NCBI RefSeq assembly: GCF_003350005.1
Contig: NZ_QLKS01000008.1
Location: forward strand, 1-48,466
Source of the DNA: Psychrobacter proteolyticus
GTDB taxonomy: Bacteria; Pseudomonadota; Gammaproteobacteria; Pseudomonadales; Moraxellaceae
DNA length: 48,466 nt
Direction of reading: 5' to 3'
The notes under the pieces are model-generated. The model had not been told where the DNA came from and did not search any database. It saw nothing but the letters and a program-made list of their open reading frames with translations. The position numbers were made by a program, and so were the translations under genes. Shown here one piece after another: positions 17,083-26,220 of the stretch (positions are counted from its first letter, which is position 1; each line of letters begins with the position of its first letter).

Positions 17083-18927
17083 ATGTGTGGAATTGTAGGC
17101 GCCGTTGCTGAGCGAAATATCGCTAATATCTTACTTGAAGGCTTAAAGCGTTTAGAATATCGCGGCTATGACTCAGCTGGTCTGACGGTTATTCGTGATG
17201 GTGAACTACACCGTGAGCGCCAAGTGGGTAAAGTGCAGGCACTCGTTAATGCCGTTGCTGTCAACCCAGAGTTTTTTGATGGTCATATCGGTATTGCTCA
17301 TACGCGCTGGGCAACCCATGGTGAGCCAGCACAGCGTAATGCGCATCCACACGTGTCAGGCAAGATTGCGGTCGTTCATAACGGTATCGTCGAAAACTAC
17401 GCTGAACTAAAAGAAGAGCTAATAGCCAAAGGCTACGTGTTTACTTCACAGACAGATACTGAAGTTGTGGCGCATCTGATCCATGATATCTACAAAAAAA
17501 CGCCTGACTTGTTAGAAGCAGTACGCACCATTATCCCGCTACTGCACGGTGCTTTTGCATTGGGTATCGTCCATGTAGATTGCCCTGATGAGCTCATTAC
17601 TGTACGTCTAGGCTCACCTTTGGTTATTGGTGTCGGCATCGGTGAAAACTTTATCGCGTCAGATCAGTTGGCGTTGCTACCGGTGACCAACCGCTTCATG
17701 TATCTAGAAGAAGGCGATATCGCCAAATTAACTCGCAATAGCATTCAAGTTTATGCAGATGGTGTTGAAGTCCAACGTCAGATACATGAAATTGATGCAA
17801 CTCAGCACAATGCCGATAAAGGCGAGTTCAAACATTATATGCTCAAAGAAATTTATGAGCAGCCAGATGCCGTCGCTCGTACGATTGAGATGGCTTTGGA
17901 TAATGGTGAAACGACTAAACTACGCGATGATTTTTTACAGCGTCATGAGACACTGTTATCAGGTATTCGTCATGTACAAGTGATTGCTTGTGGTACCAGT
18001 TATCATGCCGGTATGGTCGCAAAATACTGGTTTGAGAGCCTTATCCGTATACCTTGCTCCGTCGAGGTTGCCAGCGAATTCCGCTATCGCAATCCTGTCG
18101 TCGTCGATAATACTTTGGTCATCTGTATTTCTCAATCTGGTGAAACGGCTGACACCTTATCAGCATTACGTGATATCCAGAAGCAAACGCCAGCAGGCTT
18201 GGTAAGCTTGGCATTATGTAATGTACCGACGTCATCATTGGTGCGAGAAACAGATATTTTCTTGCCGACATTGGCAGGGCCTGAGATTGGCGTCGCATCA
18301 ACCAAAGCATTTACCACTCAGCTTGTAGCATTGATATTATTAATATTGAAAGTGGGTGTCACTCAGCAGCGCATGACTGACAAACACTTAAACACGTTAC
18401 TTGGTGAGCTACATCAATTACCAGGGCAGCTCTACGCCAGCTTAAACCTCGACGGTCCTATTAAGACCATGAGTGAAAGCTTTGAAGATAAGAAGAGCTG
18501 TCTATTCTTAGGTCGTGGGTTACAGTTCCCAATTGCTCTTGAAGGAGCATTAAAGCTAAAAGAGATCTCTTACATTCATGCAGAAGGTTACGCGGCAGGT
18601 GAGCTGAAACACGGCCCATTAGCATTGGTCGATAAAGATATGCCAATTGTGGTATTAGCACCCAAAGACAGTATGTTTGATAAATTAAAAGCCAACATGC
18701 AAGAAGTGCATGCGCGTCATGGCGAGCTGTTTGTGTTTGCTAGCGAAGCCAGTCAAATGGTCGCTGAAGATAGACTACACTTAGTATATGTACCTGATGT
18801 TTGCGAGACGCTTGCCCCTATCGTCTACAGCGTGCCTGTGCAGCTGTTGTCATACCATGTAGCAGTAATGCGTGGCACAGACGTTGATCAACCACGCAAC
18901 CTCGCAAAATCAGTAACAGTCGAATAA
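17083..18927 (+). CDS. glmS: Glutamine-fructose-6-phosphate aminotransferase (isomerizing)
   Basis: It makes glucosamine-6-phosphate from fructose-6-P and glutamine. The N-terminal glutaminase domain begins M-C-G-I-V-G-A (Cys2 nucleophile) with LEYRGYDSAGL, HTRWATHG and HNGIVENY. Two SIS sugar-isomerase domains follow: C-G-T-S-Y-H-A-G and S-Q-S-G-E-T-A-D-T, then the second SIS, and the C-terminal PRNLAKSVTVE. 614 residues is close to the E. coli enzyme (609). AAGGAATAG precedes the ATG. The 182-bp gap to glmU has a weak AAGCAGT/ACTGCTT hairpin; no glmS ribozyme motif is apparent, as expected for Gram-negatives. Confidence 0.98.
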   Translation: MCGIVGAVAERNIANILLEGLKRLEYRGYDSAGLTVIRDGELHRERQVGKVQALVNAVAVNPEFFDGHIGIAHTRWATHGEPAQRNAHPHVSGKIAVVHNGIVENYAELKEELIAKGYVFTSQTDTEVVAHLIHDIYKKTPDLLEAVRTIIPLLHGAFALGIVHVDCPDELITVRLGSPLVIGVGIGENFIASDQLALLPVTNRFMYLEEGDIAKLTRNSIQVYADGVEVQRQIHEIDATQHNADKGEFKHYMLKEIYEQPDAVARTIEMALDNGETTKLRDDFLQRHETLLSGIRHVQVIACGTSYHAGMVAKYWFESLIRIPCSVEVASEFRYRNPVVVDNTLVICISQSGETADTLSALRDIQKQTPAGLVSLALCNVPTSSLVRETDIFLPTLAGPEIGVASTKAFTTQLVALILLILKVGVTQQRMTDKHLNTLLGELHQLPGQLYASLNLDGPIKTMSESFEDKKSCLFLGRGLQFPIALEGALKLKEISYIHAEGYAAGELKHGPLALVDKDMPIVVLAPKDSMFDKLKANMQEVHARHGELFVFASEASQMVAEDRLHLVYVPDVCETLAPIVYSVPVQLLSYHVAVMRGTDVDQPRNLAKSVTVE

Positions 18928-19000
18928 TATTTATTAAAAATGACACCTACTACTTTCGATAAGTAACTGTCTCTCATTCTCATATTGAGCCATCAAGGGC

Positions 19001-19037
19001 CAATTATCTGCTGTGAATGTCAACGCAGATAATTGGT
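19001..19037 (+). terminator. Perfect 12-bp hairpin after glmS
   Basis: CCAATTATCTGC and GCAGATAATTGG form a perfect stem around a 13-base loop in the convergent glmS/TauE gap. The T content after it is modest (TGCTTTATAT), so it is an imperfect intrinsic terminator. Confidence 0.55.
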
Positions 19038-19069
19038 GCTTTATATCGTCATCACATCAATATAAGCTT

Positions 19070-19885
19070 TCAAAGCAACCCTTTATATAAAAAATAACAC
19101 CCTACTACGGTCAACAGTACCGCAAAGCATTTTTTCAGTAAATGTGGTGATAATGCGTGAGCGACTTTTGCGCCTAGCTTGGCGGTAAAGAAGCTCATGA
19201 TGCTAATGCCCAAAAAAGCATAGATATGCACAAATCCAATTGTATTGGGCACGTCGACTTGAGCTTGCATCCCGAAGAACATAAATCCTAGCGCACCTGC
19301 AATCGCGATAGGCAATCCACATGCGGCTGAGGTTCCAACGGCCTTTTGCATAACCACACCGTAACGCGTAAGATAAGGTACGGTTAAGCTACCACCGCCA
19401 ATCCCAAAAATAGCAGAAGCGATACCAATACCCGCCCCTGCTGCTAATTGCTTAGGTTTTGAGGGCAAAGCTATATGGACATTACCAGCATCGTTATTTG
19501 CTTTATTTTTGCCGCCCATAAACATTTTATAAGCGACCCAAAGCAAAAACACACCAACAATTAACTGGAGGTACAACCCAGATATCTGTCCTGCGATCCC
19601 TGCACCTAAAAAGCACCCTATTGCTAAACCTGGCGTCAGATTTTTAAAGACAGGCCACATGACTGCGCCCTTTTTGTTATGCGCCATGAGCGAACTTATG
19701 GACGTAACGATGATAGTCGCTAGTGAAGTACCCAAAGCTAGATGCATAATAGTGTCAGGACTGTAACCCATTTGCGTAAAGACAATAAATAGCAGTGGTA
19801 CGATAATAGTGCCACCGCCTACTCCGAATAGCCCCGCAGCAAATCCTGCTAGCGCCCCTATTATTAAAAAAGTTATTAATTCCAC
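19070..19885 (-). CDS. TauE/SafE family permease
   Basis: A 271-residue membrane protein with two homologous halves, each starting with the glycine-rich motif of the family: GFAAGLFGVGGGTIIVPLL (about 14-32) and IGIASAIFGIGGGSLTVPYL (about 153-172). Such proteins are putative exporters of sulfite, sulfonates or other small anions; the substrate here is unknown. The start is GTG at 19885 with only a weak ribosome site. It is the last gene of the mesX-mesD-flavin reductase run (113 bp after the reductase), which suggests a sulfur-metabolism link. Confidence 0.88.
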   Translation of the reverse strand: MELITFLIIGALAGFAAGLFGVGGGTIIVPLLFIVFTQMGYSPDTIMHLALGTSLATIIVTSISSLMAHNKKGAVMWPVFKNLTPGLAIGCFLGAGIAGQISGLYLQLIVGVFLLWVAYKMFMGGKNKANNDAGNVHIALPSKPKQLAAGAGIGIASAIFGIGGGSLTVPYLTRYGVVMQKAVGTSAACGLPIAIAGALGFMFFGMQAQVDVPNTIGFVHIYAFLGISIMSFFTAKLGAKVAHALSPHLLKKCFAVLLTVVGCYFLYKGLL

Positions 19886-19998
19886 AGGATAGTTACTTCT
19901 TATTTAGATTTAATGAGATGATTATTATAGTTAAACGACTGCTTAATGTTGAACGAGCAATAGCCCATAGGCTTAGGTGTTGGATAATAGGTATTGGA

Positions 19999-20514
19999 TT
20001 AAATAAGTTCCACTTGCCCCACTCTAGAATAGGTACGGTTAAAGTAAACCAACCCTTCATCAGTTCCGCCTTGTGGCTCAGCCTGATTGATGGCGACAAC
20101 GCGGCACATAAAGACGCTATGTGTGCCGACTTCTTGAATTTGTTCAATCTCACAATCAAAACTGACCAACGCATCCTCCAGTACAGGAGCGCCTGTTTGT
20201 AATTGTGTCCAAGAACCATATTCAAACCGTTCTTCTGAACACAGTTTAGAGGCAAAAGCATTGGACAGCTGCTCATGTTGCGCGCCTAACACATTGACAC
20301 TTAAAATCTTATTTTCCAGAAAGTAGCCATGTGACCGAGACGTTTGATTCATACAGACAAGTAAGGTCGGCGGTGTGTCTGTGACGCTACATACTGCCGA
20401 TGCTGTAAACCCATGTACGCCCGTTGCACCTGATGTGGTCACCACATTGACCGCAGTCGTTAGCAAAGACATGGCATCTCTAAAGTCGGTCGCGTCAATC
20501 CTATCTTTAATCAT
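19999..20514 (-). CDS. Flavin reductase family protein (RutF/HpaC-like)
   Basis: A 171-residue FMN-binding split-barrel protein that likely reduces FMN or FAD with NAD(P)H to feed a partner oxygenase. Visible family marks: D-F-R-D-A-M-S-L-L-T-T-A-V-N-V-V-T near the start, G-F-T-A-S-A-V-C-S-V-T-D-T-P-P-T-L-L-V-C (about 35-54), the F-x-V-N-V-L-type segment ILSVNVLG, and G-x-x-S-V-F-M-C-R-V near the end. AGGA is 8 bp before the ATG. It lies 105 bp downstream of mesD and no oxygenase gene is nearby, so a role in the oxygen-dependent MesD/MesX system is a reasonable inference. Confidence 0.87.
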   Translation of the reverse strand: MIKDRIDATDFRDAMSLLTTAVNVVTTSGATGVHGFTASAVCSVTDTPPTLLVCMNQTSRSHGYFLENKILSVNVLGAQHEQLSNAFASKLCSEERFEYGSWTQLQTGAPVLEDALVSFDCEIEQIQEVGTHSVFMCRVVAINQAEPQGGTDEGLVYFNRTYSRVGQVELI

Positions 20515-20619
20515 TGCTTCAATCCTGAGAAACGTTAAAAAATAACGTTAAAAAATTGTGCTTCAATTTTAGTTTTGCAAGGGAAACTCTTTAAATAGAA
20601 TTTCCTAAACGGCTAAACT

Positions 20620-21648
20620 CTAAGCAGTCAGTGCTTGACGAACGATTTGAGCACCAGCGCTTAATGCTGCGAGCTTACCACGTGCTACTTGGCGAGACAA
20701 AGGTGCCATACCGCAGTTGGTCGCAGGATACAGCTTATCAGCATCAACAAATTGTAGCGCTTTACGTAGCGTATCTGCCACTTCTTCTGGTGTCTCGATA
20801 GTGTTTGTTGCCACATCAATGGCACCGACCATCACTTTTTTACCACGAATCAATTCAATCAGATCCATAGGTACACGTGAGTTTTGACACTCCAGTGAGA
20901 TGATATCGATTTTCGACTGTTGCAATTTAGGGAATGCTTTTTCGTATTCGCGCCACTCTGAGCCCAGTGTCTTTTTCCAATCGGTATTGGCTTTGATGCC
21001 ATAGCCGTAGCAAATATGGACAGCTGTCTCACATTTTAGGCCTTCAATGGCACGCTCTAAAGTTGCGATACCCCAGTCGTTTACATCATCAAAGAATACA
21101 TTGAATGCGGGCTCATCAAACTGGATAATATCAACACCAGCCGCTTCTAATTCTTTTGCTTCTTGGTTCAGGATTTTAGCAAATTCCCAAGCCAATTTTT
21201 CACGGCTTTTATAATGACCGTCATATAACGTATCAATCATCGTCATCGGCCCTGGCAACGCCCATTTGATTGGTTGATCGGTTTGCTGACGTAAAAACTT
21301 GGCATCATCAACGAACACGGACTTCGGACGGCTCACCGCACCAACGACTGATGGCACGCTCGCATCGTAGCGATTACGAATTTTGACCGTCTCACGCTTC
21401 TCAAAGTCAACACCATCAAGGTGCTCGATGAACGTAGTCACAAAATGCTGACGGGTCTGCTCGCCATCACTGACAATATCAATCCCTGCATGCTGCTGCT
21501 CTTGCAATGATACGCGTAGCGCATCTTGCTTGGCTTCAAGCAATTGCTCGCCCTCTAACGCCCAAGGTGACCAAATTTTCTCTGGTTCTGCTAGCCAAGA
21601 CGGTTTTGGTAAGCTGCCAGCGGTAGACGTCGGTAATAGTAGTTTCAT
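20620..21648 (-). CDS. mesD: Core-MetE methionine synthase, MesD type
   Basis: A 342-residue protein covering only the catalytic C-terminal half of cobalamin-independent methionine synthase. The zinc ligands are all present: His211 and Cys213 (HICYGYG), Glu253 (SLEC) and Cys312 (NCGMAPLSRQ). The D-E-P-A-F motif (178-182) binds homocysteine. It lacks the N-terminal folate-binding half of MetE, so it belongs to the folate-independent 'core' synthases. The neighbouring DUF1852 gene identifies the MesD subfamily; MesD of Acinetobacter was reported to need MesX and oxygen. The methyl donor is not known to me. Confidence 0.9.
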   Translation of the reverse strand: MKLLLPTSTAGSLPKPSWLAEPEKIWSPWALEGEQLLEAKQDALRVSLQEQQHAGIDIVSDGEQTRQHFVTTFIEHLDGVDFEKRETVKIRNRYDASVPSVVGAVSRPKSVFVDDAKFLRQQTDQPIKWALPGPMTMIDTLYDGHYKSREKLAWEFAKILNQEAKELEAAGVDIIQFDEPAFNVFFDDVNDWGIATLERAIEGLKCETAVHICYGYGIKANTDWKKTLGSEWREYEKAFPKLQQSKIDIISLECQNSRVPMDLIELIRGKKVMVGAIDVATNTIETPEEVADTLRKALQFVDADKLYPATNCGMAPLSRQVARGKLAALSAGAQIVRQALTA

Positions 21649-21702
21649 ACGAGTTATCTTCTGATTAATTTATTTTTTATTATGTTGATGAGGGATGCTC
21701 AG

Positions 21703-22770
21703 TTAAGCGGCTTGCTTCCTAGCCGTTTCTTTATCAGCAGCTTCTTTTTGAGCAGCTTCTTTTTGAGCAGCTTCTTTTTGAGCAGTCTCGCCTGTTACAT
21801 CATAGTTTGCAGCCCATTCTTCAAGGATTGTTTGATACGGCTTAATAAAGTGTGTCTCGGTAAATCTGCCTTGGGTCACTGCCATCTGACTGCGTTCAGC
21901 ACGGTCATAGACCACTTGAGTCAATGAATAGTCTTGGTAATTCAGGCTAGGTTGATACACTTGACCAGCGCTTGAGTTGGCATTGTAAATCTCAGGACGG
22001 TAGATCTTCTGAAAGGTCTCCATGGTGCTAATCGCACTAATCAGCTCAAGATCGGTGTAATCACTGAGCAAGTCCCCTTCAAAATAAAATGCTAGCGGTG
22101 CAGCGCTTCCTTCAGGCTTAAAATAACGTACCGTTAAGCCCATTTTATGAAAATAGTCGTCGGTCAACGAGTATTCATCTTGCTTGTACTCAATGCCCAA
22201 TACAGGATGCTGATTGACAGTACGGTAGTAAGTCTTGCTGGTTGACACGCTCAGGCAAATCACAGGTTTTTTGTGAAAATGAGCATTGTAAGCTTCTGAA
22301 TTCAATAAGTATTGAAACAGCTTGCCATGCAACTCACCAAAATTATCTGGCGTTATGGATGCTAGGTTTTTGTCACGATGCTCTGGTAGTACAATACTAA
22401 AGTCATAATCACGCACGTAAGATGAGAAACTGTTGCCAACCATACCGTCGATACGCTTGTTTTCTTTGTGATCCACAATCGTGGTTTTTAGCGTTTCGAT
22501 AATAGGAAACGTCTGACCATTGCCTTTAACATCCAGATCGACAGAAATGATATCAACTTCAACAGAATAACGATCTGCTGTCAGATTGTCCCAATGCGCC
22601 AATGCATTGAAGCGGTTATTGATCATAGTTAACGTTTTGCGTAAATTCTCTTGGCGGTGCTCGCCGCGTGCCAAATTTGCAAAGTTAGTTGTCAAACGCG
22701 TGCTATCTGCAGGCTGATAGTTTTCGTCAAAACGAATGTGCTTAATTGAACAATTGAATTCTTTACTCAT
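21703..22770 (-). CDS. mesX: DUF1852 protein MesX, partner of MesD
   Basis: A 355-residue soluble protein of the DUF1852 family. The N-terminal C-S-I-K-H-I-R-F-D-E-N-Y and the D-S-T-R-L-T-T-N-F-A-N-L-A-R-G segments are characteristic. DUF1852 was named MesX because it is required with MesD for methionine synthesis in Acinetobacter; its chemistry is not clear to me. It is the first gene of the run, 54 bp before mesD. The last about 28 residues are an Ala/Lys/Glu helix of A-A-Q-K-E repeats, probably outside the folded domain. A MetR-like site is about 105 bp upstream of the start. Confidence 0.9.
   Translation of the reverse strand: MSKEFNCSIKHIRFDENYQPADSTRLTTNFANLARGEHRQENLRKTLTMINNRFNALAHWDNLTADRYSVEVDIISVDLDVKGNGQTFPIIETLKTTIVDHKENKRIDGMVGNSFSSYVRDYDFSIVLPEHRDKNLASITPDNFGELHGKLFQYLLNSEAYNAHFHKKPVICLSVSTSKTYYRTVNQHPVLGIEYKQDEYSLTDDYFHKMGLTVRYFKPEGSAAPLAFYFEGDLLSDYTDLELISAISTMETFQKIYRPEIYNANSSAGQVYQPSLNYQDYSLTQVVYDRAERSQMAVTQGRFTETHFIKPYQTILEEWAANYDVTGETAQKEAAQKEAAQKEAADKETARKQAA
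21736..21785 (-). repeat. Three tandem 15-bp repeats in the 3' end of mesX
   Basis: AGCAGCTTCTTTTTG is repeated exactly at 21736-21750, 21751-21765 and 21766-21780, followed by a partial copy (AGCAG). In the protein it gives the repeated A-A-Q-K-E. A degenerate copy lies just outside toward the stop codon. Confidence 0.92.
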
Positions 22771-22875
22771 GGTGATCCGCTGCCTTATTTATCTGAGATA
22801 AAACCAAATCTATGTATGAGGTGAATCATACCGGAGTCTAAACATGAATAAAAACGATACTATTTTAATATAAGA

Positions 22876-22888
22876 TGAATAAAATTCA
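22876..22888. promoter_or_regulatory. Candidate MetR box upstream of mesX
   Basis: The palindrome TGAATAAAATTCA fits the MetR consensus TGAA-N5-TTCA exactly. A possible -10 for the minus strand (TATGAT, complement of 22825-22830) lies about 46 bp downstream of it, so the box would sit at an activator position near -60. Apart from this site and the alcohol dehydrogenase terminator, the 22771-23129 gap shows no gene. Confidence 0.5.
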
Positions 22889-23060
22889 TTTATCAGATTT
22901 CATTCCTAAGAAGATATAATTTTTGAAAAGGCAAAGTAAAAAGTAATGAGGTACTAGCTGCTTATTTGGTAAAAAGTAAAAAATAGTGGGTTAAGTCATA
23001 CTAGAGAAGATAGCCAGAAAAATTTGTTAGGAGAATCGAGAATATCTTGTTAAACAAGAC

Positions 23061-23099
23061 AAAAAAATAGTGACACTTCATTCAATAAAGTGTCACTAT
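23061..23099 (-). terminator. Terminator of the alcohol dehydrogenase gene
   Basis: Read on the minus strand, ATAGTGACACTT pairs perfectly with AAGTGTCACTAT (12 bp, 9-base loop), followed by a run of seven T. It lies about 30 bp after the stop codon at 23130. Confidence 0.92.
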
Positions 23100-23129
23100 A
23101 ATTATTGCCTTGTCTCTTTTTAAAGACGT

Positions 23130-24131
23130 TTAGTCTCTCTCTAGCACAACTCTATAACGAGCATTACCACTCTCTAGTCGCTCAAACGCTTCATTAATCT
23201 CAGACATTTTGTATGTTTCAGTGACTGGCTGAATATTGTGTCGCGCAGCAAAATCTAGCATTTTACGTAGCGTCGATGGTGAGCCAACTGGCGAGCCTGA
23301 TAGACTGTTCTGAGCCATAATCATTGGTGCAGCCGATATCTCTAGTGGTGCTTCTAGCAGTCCAACAAAATGCAGCTTACCTTTTGGTCTTAGCGTCTTG
23401 ATCACGACATCCCAGTTCATATCGACGTTTACTGTTGAGATGATTAGATCAAAAGAACCTGCGGCTTTTTCAATTTCGCTATCGTCTCTTGAGTTTAGTG
23501 AATGGTGAGCGCCCATCTCTTTTGCTTCTTCCATTTTTGATTCACTGGTAAATGCCGTCACTTCACAGCCCCACGCATTGGCAAACTGCAATGCCAAATG
23601 ACCCAAGCCACCAATACCAATTACAGCCACTCTAGAAGTTGGTTTGATGTCGTACTGCATAAGTGGGTTAAACACTGTGACACCGCCACATAACAGTGGT
23701 CCTACCGCGTTAAAATCAAGCCCTTCAGGTATCTTAATAACGCTAGTATCTTTTGCACGTACTTTATCTGCAAAGCCGCCGTGGTTACCAATGATCGTAC
23801 CTTCTTGCTCAGGGCATAGGTTGTGGTCTCCATCGATGCATAGATCACAAACGTTACAGTACCCTTTATGCCAACCAAGTCCGACTTTATCGCCCAATTC
23901 TAGATGCTTGACGTGCTTGCCTTTATTGAGAACTTTACCTGCAACCTCATGCCCACCGACAAACGGATATTGAGTCATGCCCCATTCGTTTTGCCACATC
24001 GATAAATCACTATGGCAGATACCGCAGCTATGTACTTCGATTTCTACTTCGTGATCGCCTAGAGCACCTGGATCATATTCATAAGGCTCAAATTTGCCAC
24101 CTTTCTCTTTTGCTGCATATGCATTAATCAT
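23130..24131 (-). CDS. Zinc-dependent NAD(P) alcohol dehydrogenase (cinnamyl alcohol/YahK-like)
   Basis: A 333-residue medium-chain dehydrogenase. Catalytic zinc ligands are Cys in HSCGICHSD and His in GGHEVAG; the structural zinc site is C-x2-C-x2-C-x7-C in the [16 protein letters not shown] stretch (about 91-107). The Rossmann G-I-G-G-L-G-H-L (about 171-178) binds the coenzyme. It resembles the YahK / cinnamyl alcohol dehydrogenase branch, which reduces a broad range of aldehydes with NADPH; the real substrate is unknown. AAGGA is correctly spaced from the ATG. It is a single gene with its own terminator. Confidence 0.92.
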   Translation of the reverse strand: MINAYAAKEKGGKFEPYEYDPGALGDHEVEIEVHSCGICHSDLSMWQNEWGMTQYPFVGGHEVAGKVLNKGKHVKHLELGDKVGLGWHKGYCNVCDLCIDGDHNLCPEQEGTIIGNHGGFADKVRAKDTSVIKIPEGLDFNAVGPLLCGGVTVFNPLMQYDIKPTSRVAVIGIGGLGHLALQFANAWGCEVTAFTSESKMEEAKEMGAHHSLNSRDDSEIEKAAGSFDLIISTVNVDMNWDVVIKTLRPKGKLHFVGLLEAPLEISAAPMIMAQNSLSGSPVGSPSTLRKMLDFAARHNIQPVTETYKMSEINEAFERLESGNARYRVVLERD

Positions 24132-24397
24132 AGTTATTCCTTATTTTCTAGTTTTTTTAGAGATTGGTTTATCGTTCTAGAAGCTATTAATATGTTAGTA
24201 AAATTAAAATAGTGCTATAAGAGATAAACAATTTCTTCAATTAATTTGATTGGATAGACTATAGCAAAGACTGACCTAACTAATCCATTCAACTTACCAG
24301 TTTTAGACTAACGTCATACAAAGAGCCATACTTAATAGGCAACCACTCATCAAAAATACTGCTTGTTATCAGCAACATTGTTTTGCTAATTGTTTGA

Positions 24398-25333
24398 TTA
24401 CTTATATAGTGCACGTCTTCTTCGATAACCTGTCATTTTTGGCGTCTTCATTACTTGCAGTAAGAGACAGATTATCATGAGTGACATTCCTAGCCAGCCG
24501 ATAGGAGAGAATGTTTCACCGATTATAATGATAGCCAATATAGTGGCCACGATAGGTTCTAGTAACGTGATAAGCGTCGCTTTGCTCGCCTCAATTACTC
24601 TCAACGCTTGACCAAAAAGTAAATAACCAAAGAACATCGGCGCAATTGCCAGATATAGGGCAACGCTTATATGTTTTGCATCTAAAAACAGGTTTTCCCC
24701 TGTTAATAATAATGATGGCAACAATAAAATCGCCGACAGACCAAACATACTGGCCATCGCTGATTTCGAGTTTACCCCGTTCTCTATCATCTGACGTGCT
24801 GTCCATGAGTATGTGGCATAGGTCAATCCTGCAACTAACCCTAATAAAATGCCTAATATTCGATTATTTGCTTGTGCGTTTATATCTAAATATTGAGTTT
24901 TCCCTAAAGTTAGCAAAATAACGCCAACCACACCAAATATAAAACTTACCACCCATCGACTAGTGACTTTTTTATTGCTAATCAGACGCTCCATGATAAC
25001 AGTGAAAAATGGTGCGCTAGCAATTGAGATCACTGTACCAATGGCGACACCTGCCAATCTCATAGAAGAATAAAACGCTAAAGGATAGATAGCAACACAT
25101 AGGCTACCGATGAATAAGAGACTGGGTTTAGAAAGTAGTTTCTGTCTATCGCTTAATAAATTATTCTTAGCATTCAATACTAGCAATACACCGCCTACCC
25201 CCATGGAAAATGCACCAACGGCTAATGGACTAATATCAGGTATAAAAGCAGAGGCTGTACCTGTCGTTCCCCAAAGGACACTGGCAGCTATCACACATAA
25301 AATAGCACTTAGACTAGATTTATTCTGCAGCAT
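24398..25333 (-). CDS. DMT family (EamA) drug/metabolite exporter
   Basis: A protein of 311 residues with ten hydrophobic helices and two EamA repeats. The first begins S-A-I-L-C-V-I-A-A-S-V-L-W-G-T-T-G-T and the second G-I-L-L-G-L-V-A-G-L-T-Y-A-T-Y-S; A-T-L-I-T-L-L-E-P-I-V-A near the end is the typical EamA helix. It probably exports amino acids or other metabolites. ATG at 25333 follows AGAGG at proper distance; a longer frame to 25366 would add 11 hydrophobic residues and is less likely. It lies downstream of the AraC-type regulator on the same strand, 89 bp away. Confidence 0.86.
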   Translation of the reverse strand: MLQNKSSLSAILCVIAASVLWGTTGTASAFIPDISPLAVGAFSMGVGGVLLVLNAKNNLLSDRQKLLSKPSLLFIGSLCVAIYPLAFYSSMRLAGVAIGTVISIASAPFFTVIMERLISNKKVTSRWVVSFIFGVVGVILLTLGKTQYLDINAQANNRILGILLGLVAGLTYATYSWTARQMIENGVNSKSAMASMFGLSAILLLPSLLLTGENLFLDAKHISVALYLAIAPMFFGYLLFGQALRVIEASKATLITLLEPIVATILAIIIIGETFSPIGWLGMSLMIICLLLQVMKTPKMTGYRRRRALYK

Positions 25334-25422
25334 AGTAGCTACCTCTAACGTTATAATGAATAACATTATTATAGAGAGTTATAGACTACTGTTTTTGCAG
25401 GTTGGACGGTTTGTATGTCTGG

Positions 25423-26133
25423 TTAGACGTGTTTTAATTTGGAAGGGGCAATACCGAAATATTTAGAAAAGCGGCGGCTAAAAGCACTAACATCCGTATA
25501 ACCAACCAGTTCGGCTATGATAGCGATAGGTGAATCAGTATGTAGTAACAAAGCTTGAGCCTTTTGCATTCTAATCTTTGTAATGTACTCAGTGACGGTT
25601 TGGCTTGTTTGCAATTTGAAGTTCTTTTTGAACTGTGTGGCACTGAGACAAGAGATATCCGCCAACACTTCGATAGAAAGGTTTTTAGCAAAATTGTGGT
25701 GGATATATGCGACGACTTCTCTAATTCGAGCGTCATATTGCACAAATAGATTTTGTTGTTCTAGGATTTTATAAAAGGTATCAAACATTAATCTCTCTAC
25801 TTCAGGATTGATTTGATACCTTAACTGACTTTCTGAAAACTCCAAAAATGCCAACAATGGCGAACTTATAGAAAAGACAATTTGTGATGAATGAAGCACA
25901 TTTTCTGGCAACAGATCTGTATCTACAACGATAAACTTTGCATTCTCCTCAGCGCTGAAATAGTGCTTTTCATTTGCCTTGACGACAACACATTCGCTTG
26001 GGATAACTTTTCCAGTATAGCTCCCAACTTCGATATTTATTGCCCCTCGCAAAGGCAAAACAATCTGATGAAAGTCATGAGAATGCCCTCTAGTCTGGCG
26101 AGTGTATGACCTAATTGAGAGCGTGTTAATCAT
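25423..26133 (-). CDS. AraC family transcriptional regulator
   Basis: A 236-residue regulator with an N-terminal cupin-like sensing domain (HSHDFHQIVLPLRG at about 17-30, then V-V-V-K-A-N-E-K-H-Y-F) and a C-terminal double helix-turn-helix (about 137-235): L-S-I-E-V-L-A-D-I-S-C-L-S-A-T-Q-F-K-K-N-F and I-A-E-L-V-G-Y-T-D-V-S-A-F-S-R-R-F-S-K-Y-F-G-I-A-P. The position suggests that it controls the DMT exporter that follows. The H-S-H-D-F-H-Q pattern is common in AraC regulators sensing small molecules. The ribosome site is weak. Confidence 0.9.
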   Translation of the reverse strand: MINTLSIRSYTRQTRGHSHDFHQIVLPLRGAINIEVGSYTGKVIPSECVVVKANEKHYFSAEENAKFIVVDTDLLPENVLHSSQIVFSISSPLLAFLEFSESQLRYQINPEVERLMFDTFYKILEQQNLFVQYDARIREVVAYIHHNFAKNLSIEVLADISCLSATQFKKNFKLQTSQTVTEYITKIRMQKAQALLLHTDSPIAIIAELVGYTDVSAFSRRFSKYFGIAPSKLKHV

Positions 26134-26220
26134 ACATCGTTTTCCAGATTGCTACTATTTTGTCGTGTCTTGGCTCACTATGTCTTAACTAACTATTTGG
26201 TTAGCTATGAGAAGTGACTA

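Noticed and set aside
17083..17200. glmS ribozyme upstream of glmS
   Set aside because: The 182-bp gap has only a weak hairpin; glmS ribozymes are a Gram-positive feature and no core is visible.
19893..20276. 127-residue ORF after the TauE gene
   Set aside because: It lies in another frame inside the flavin reductase gene, which has the clear family match.
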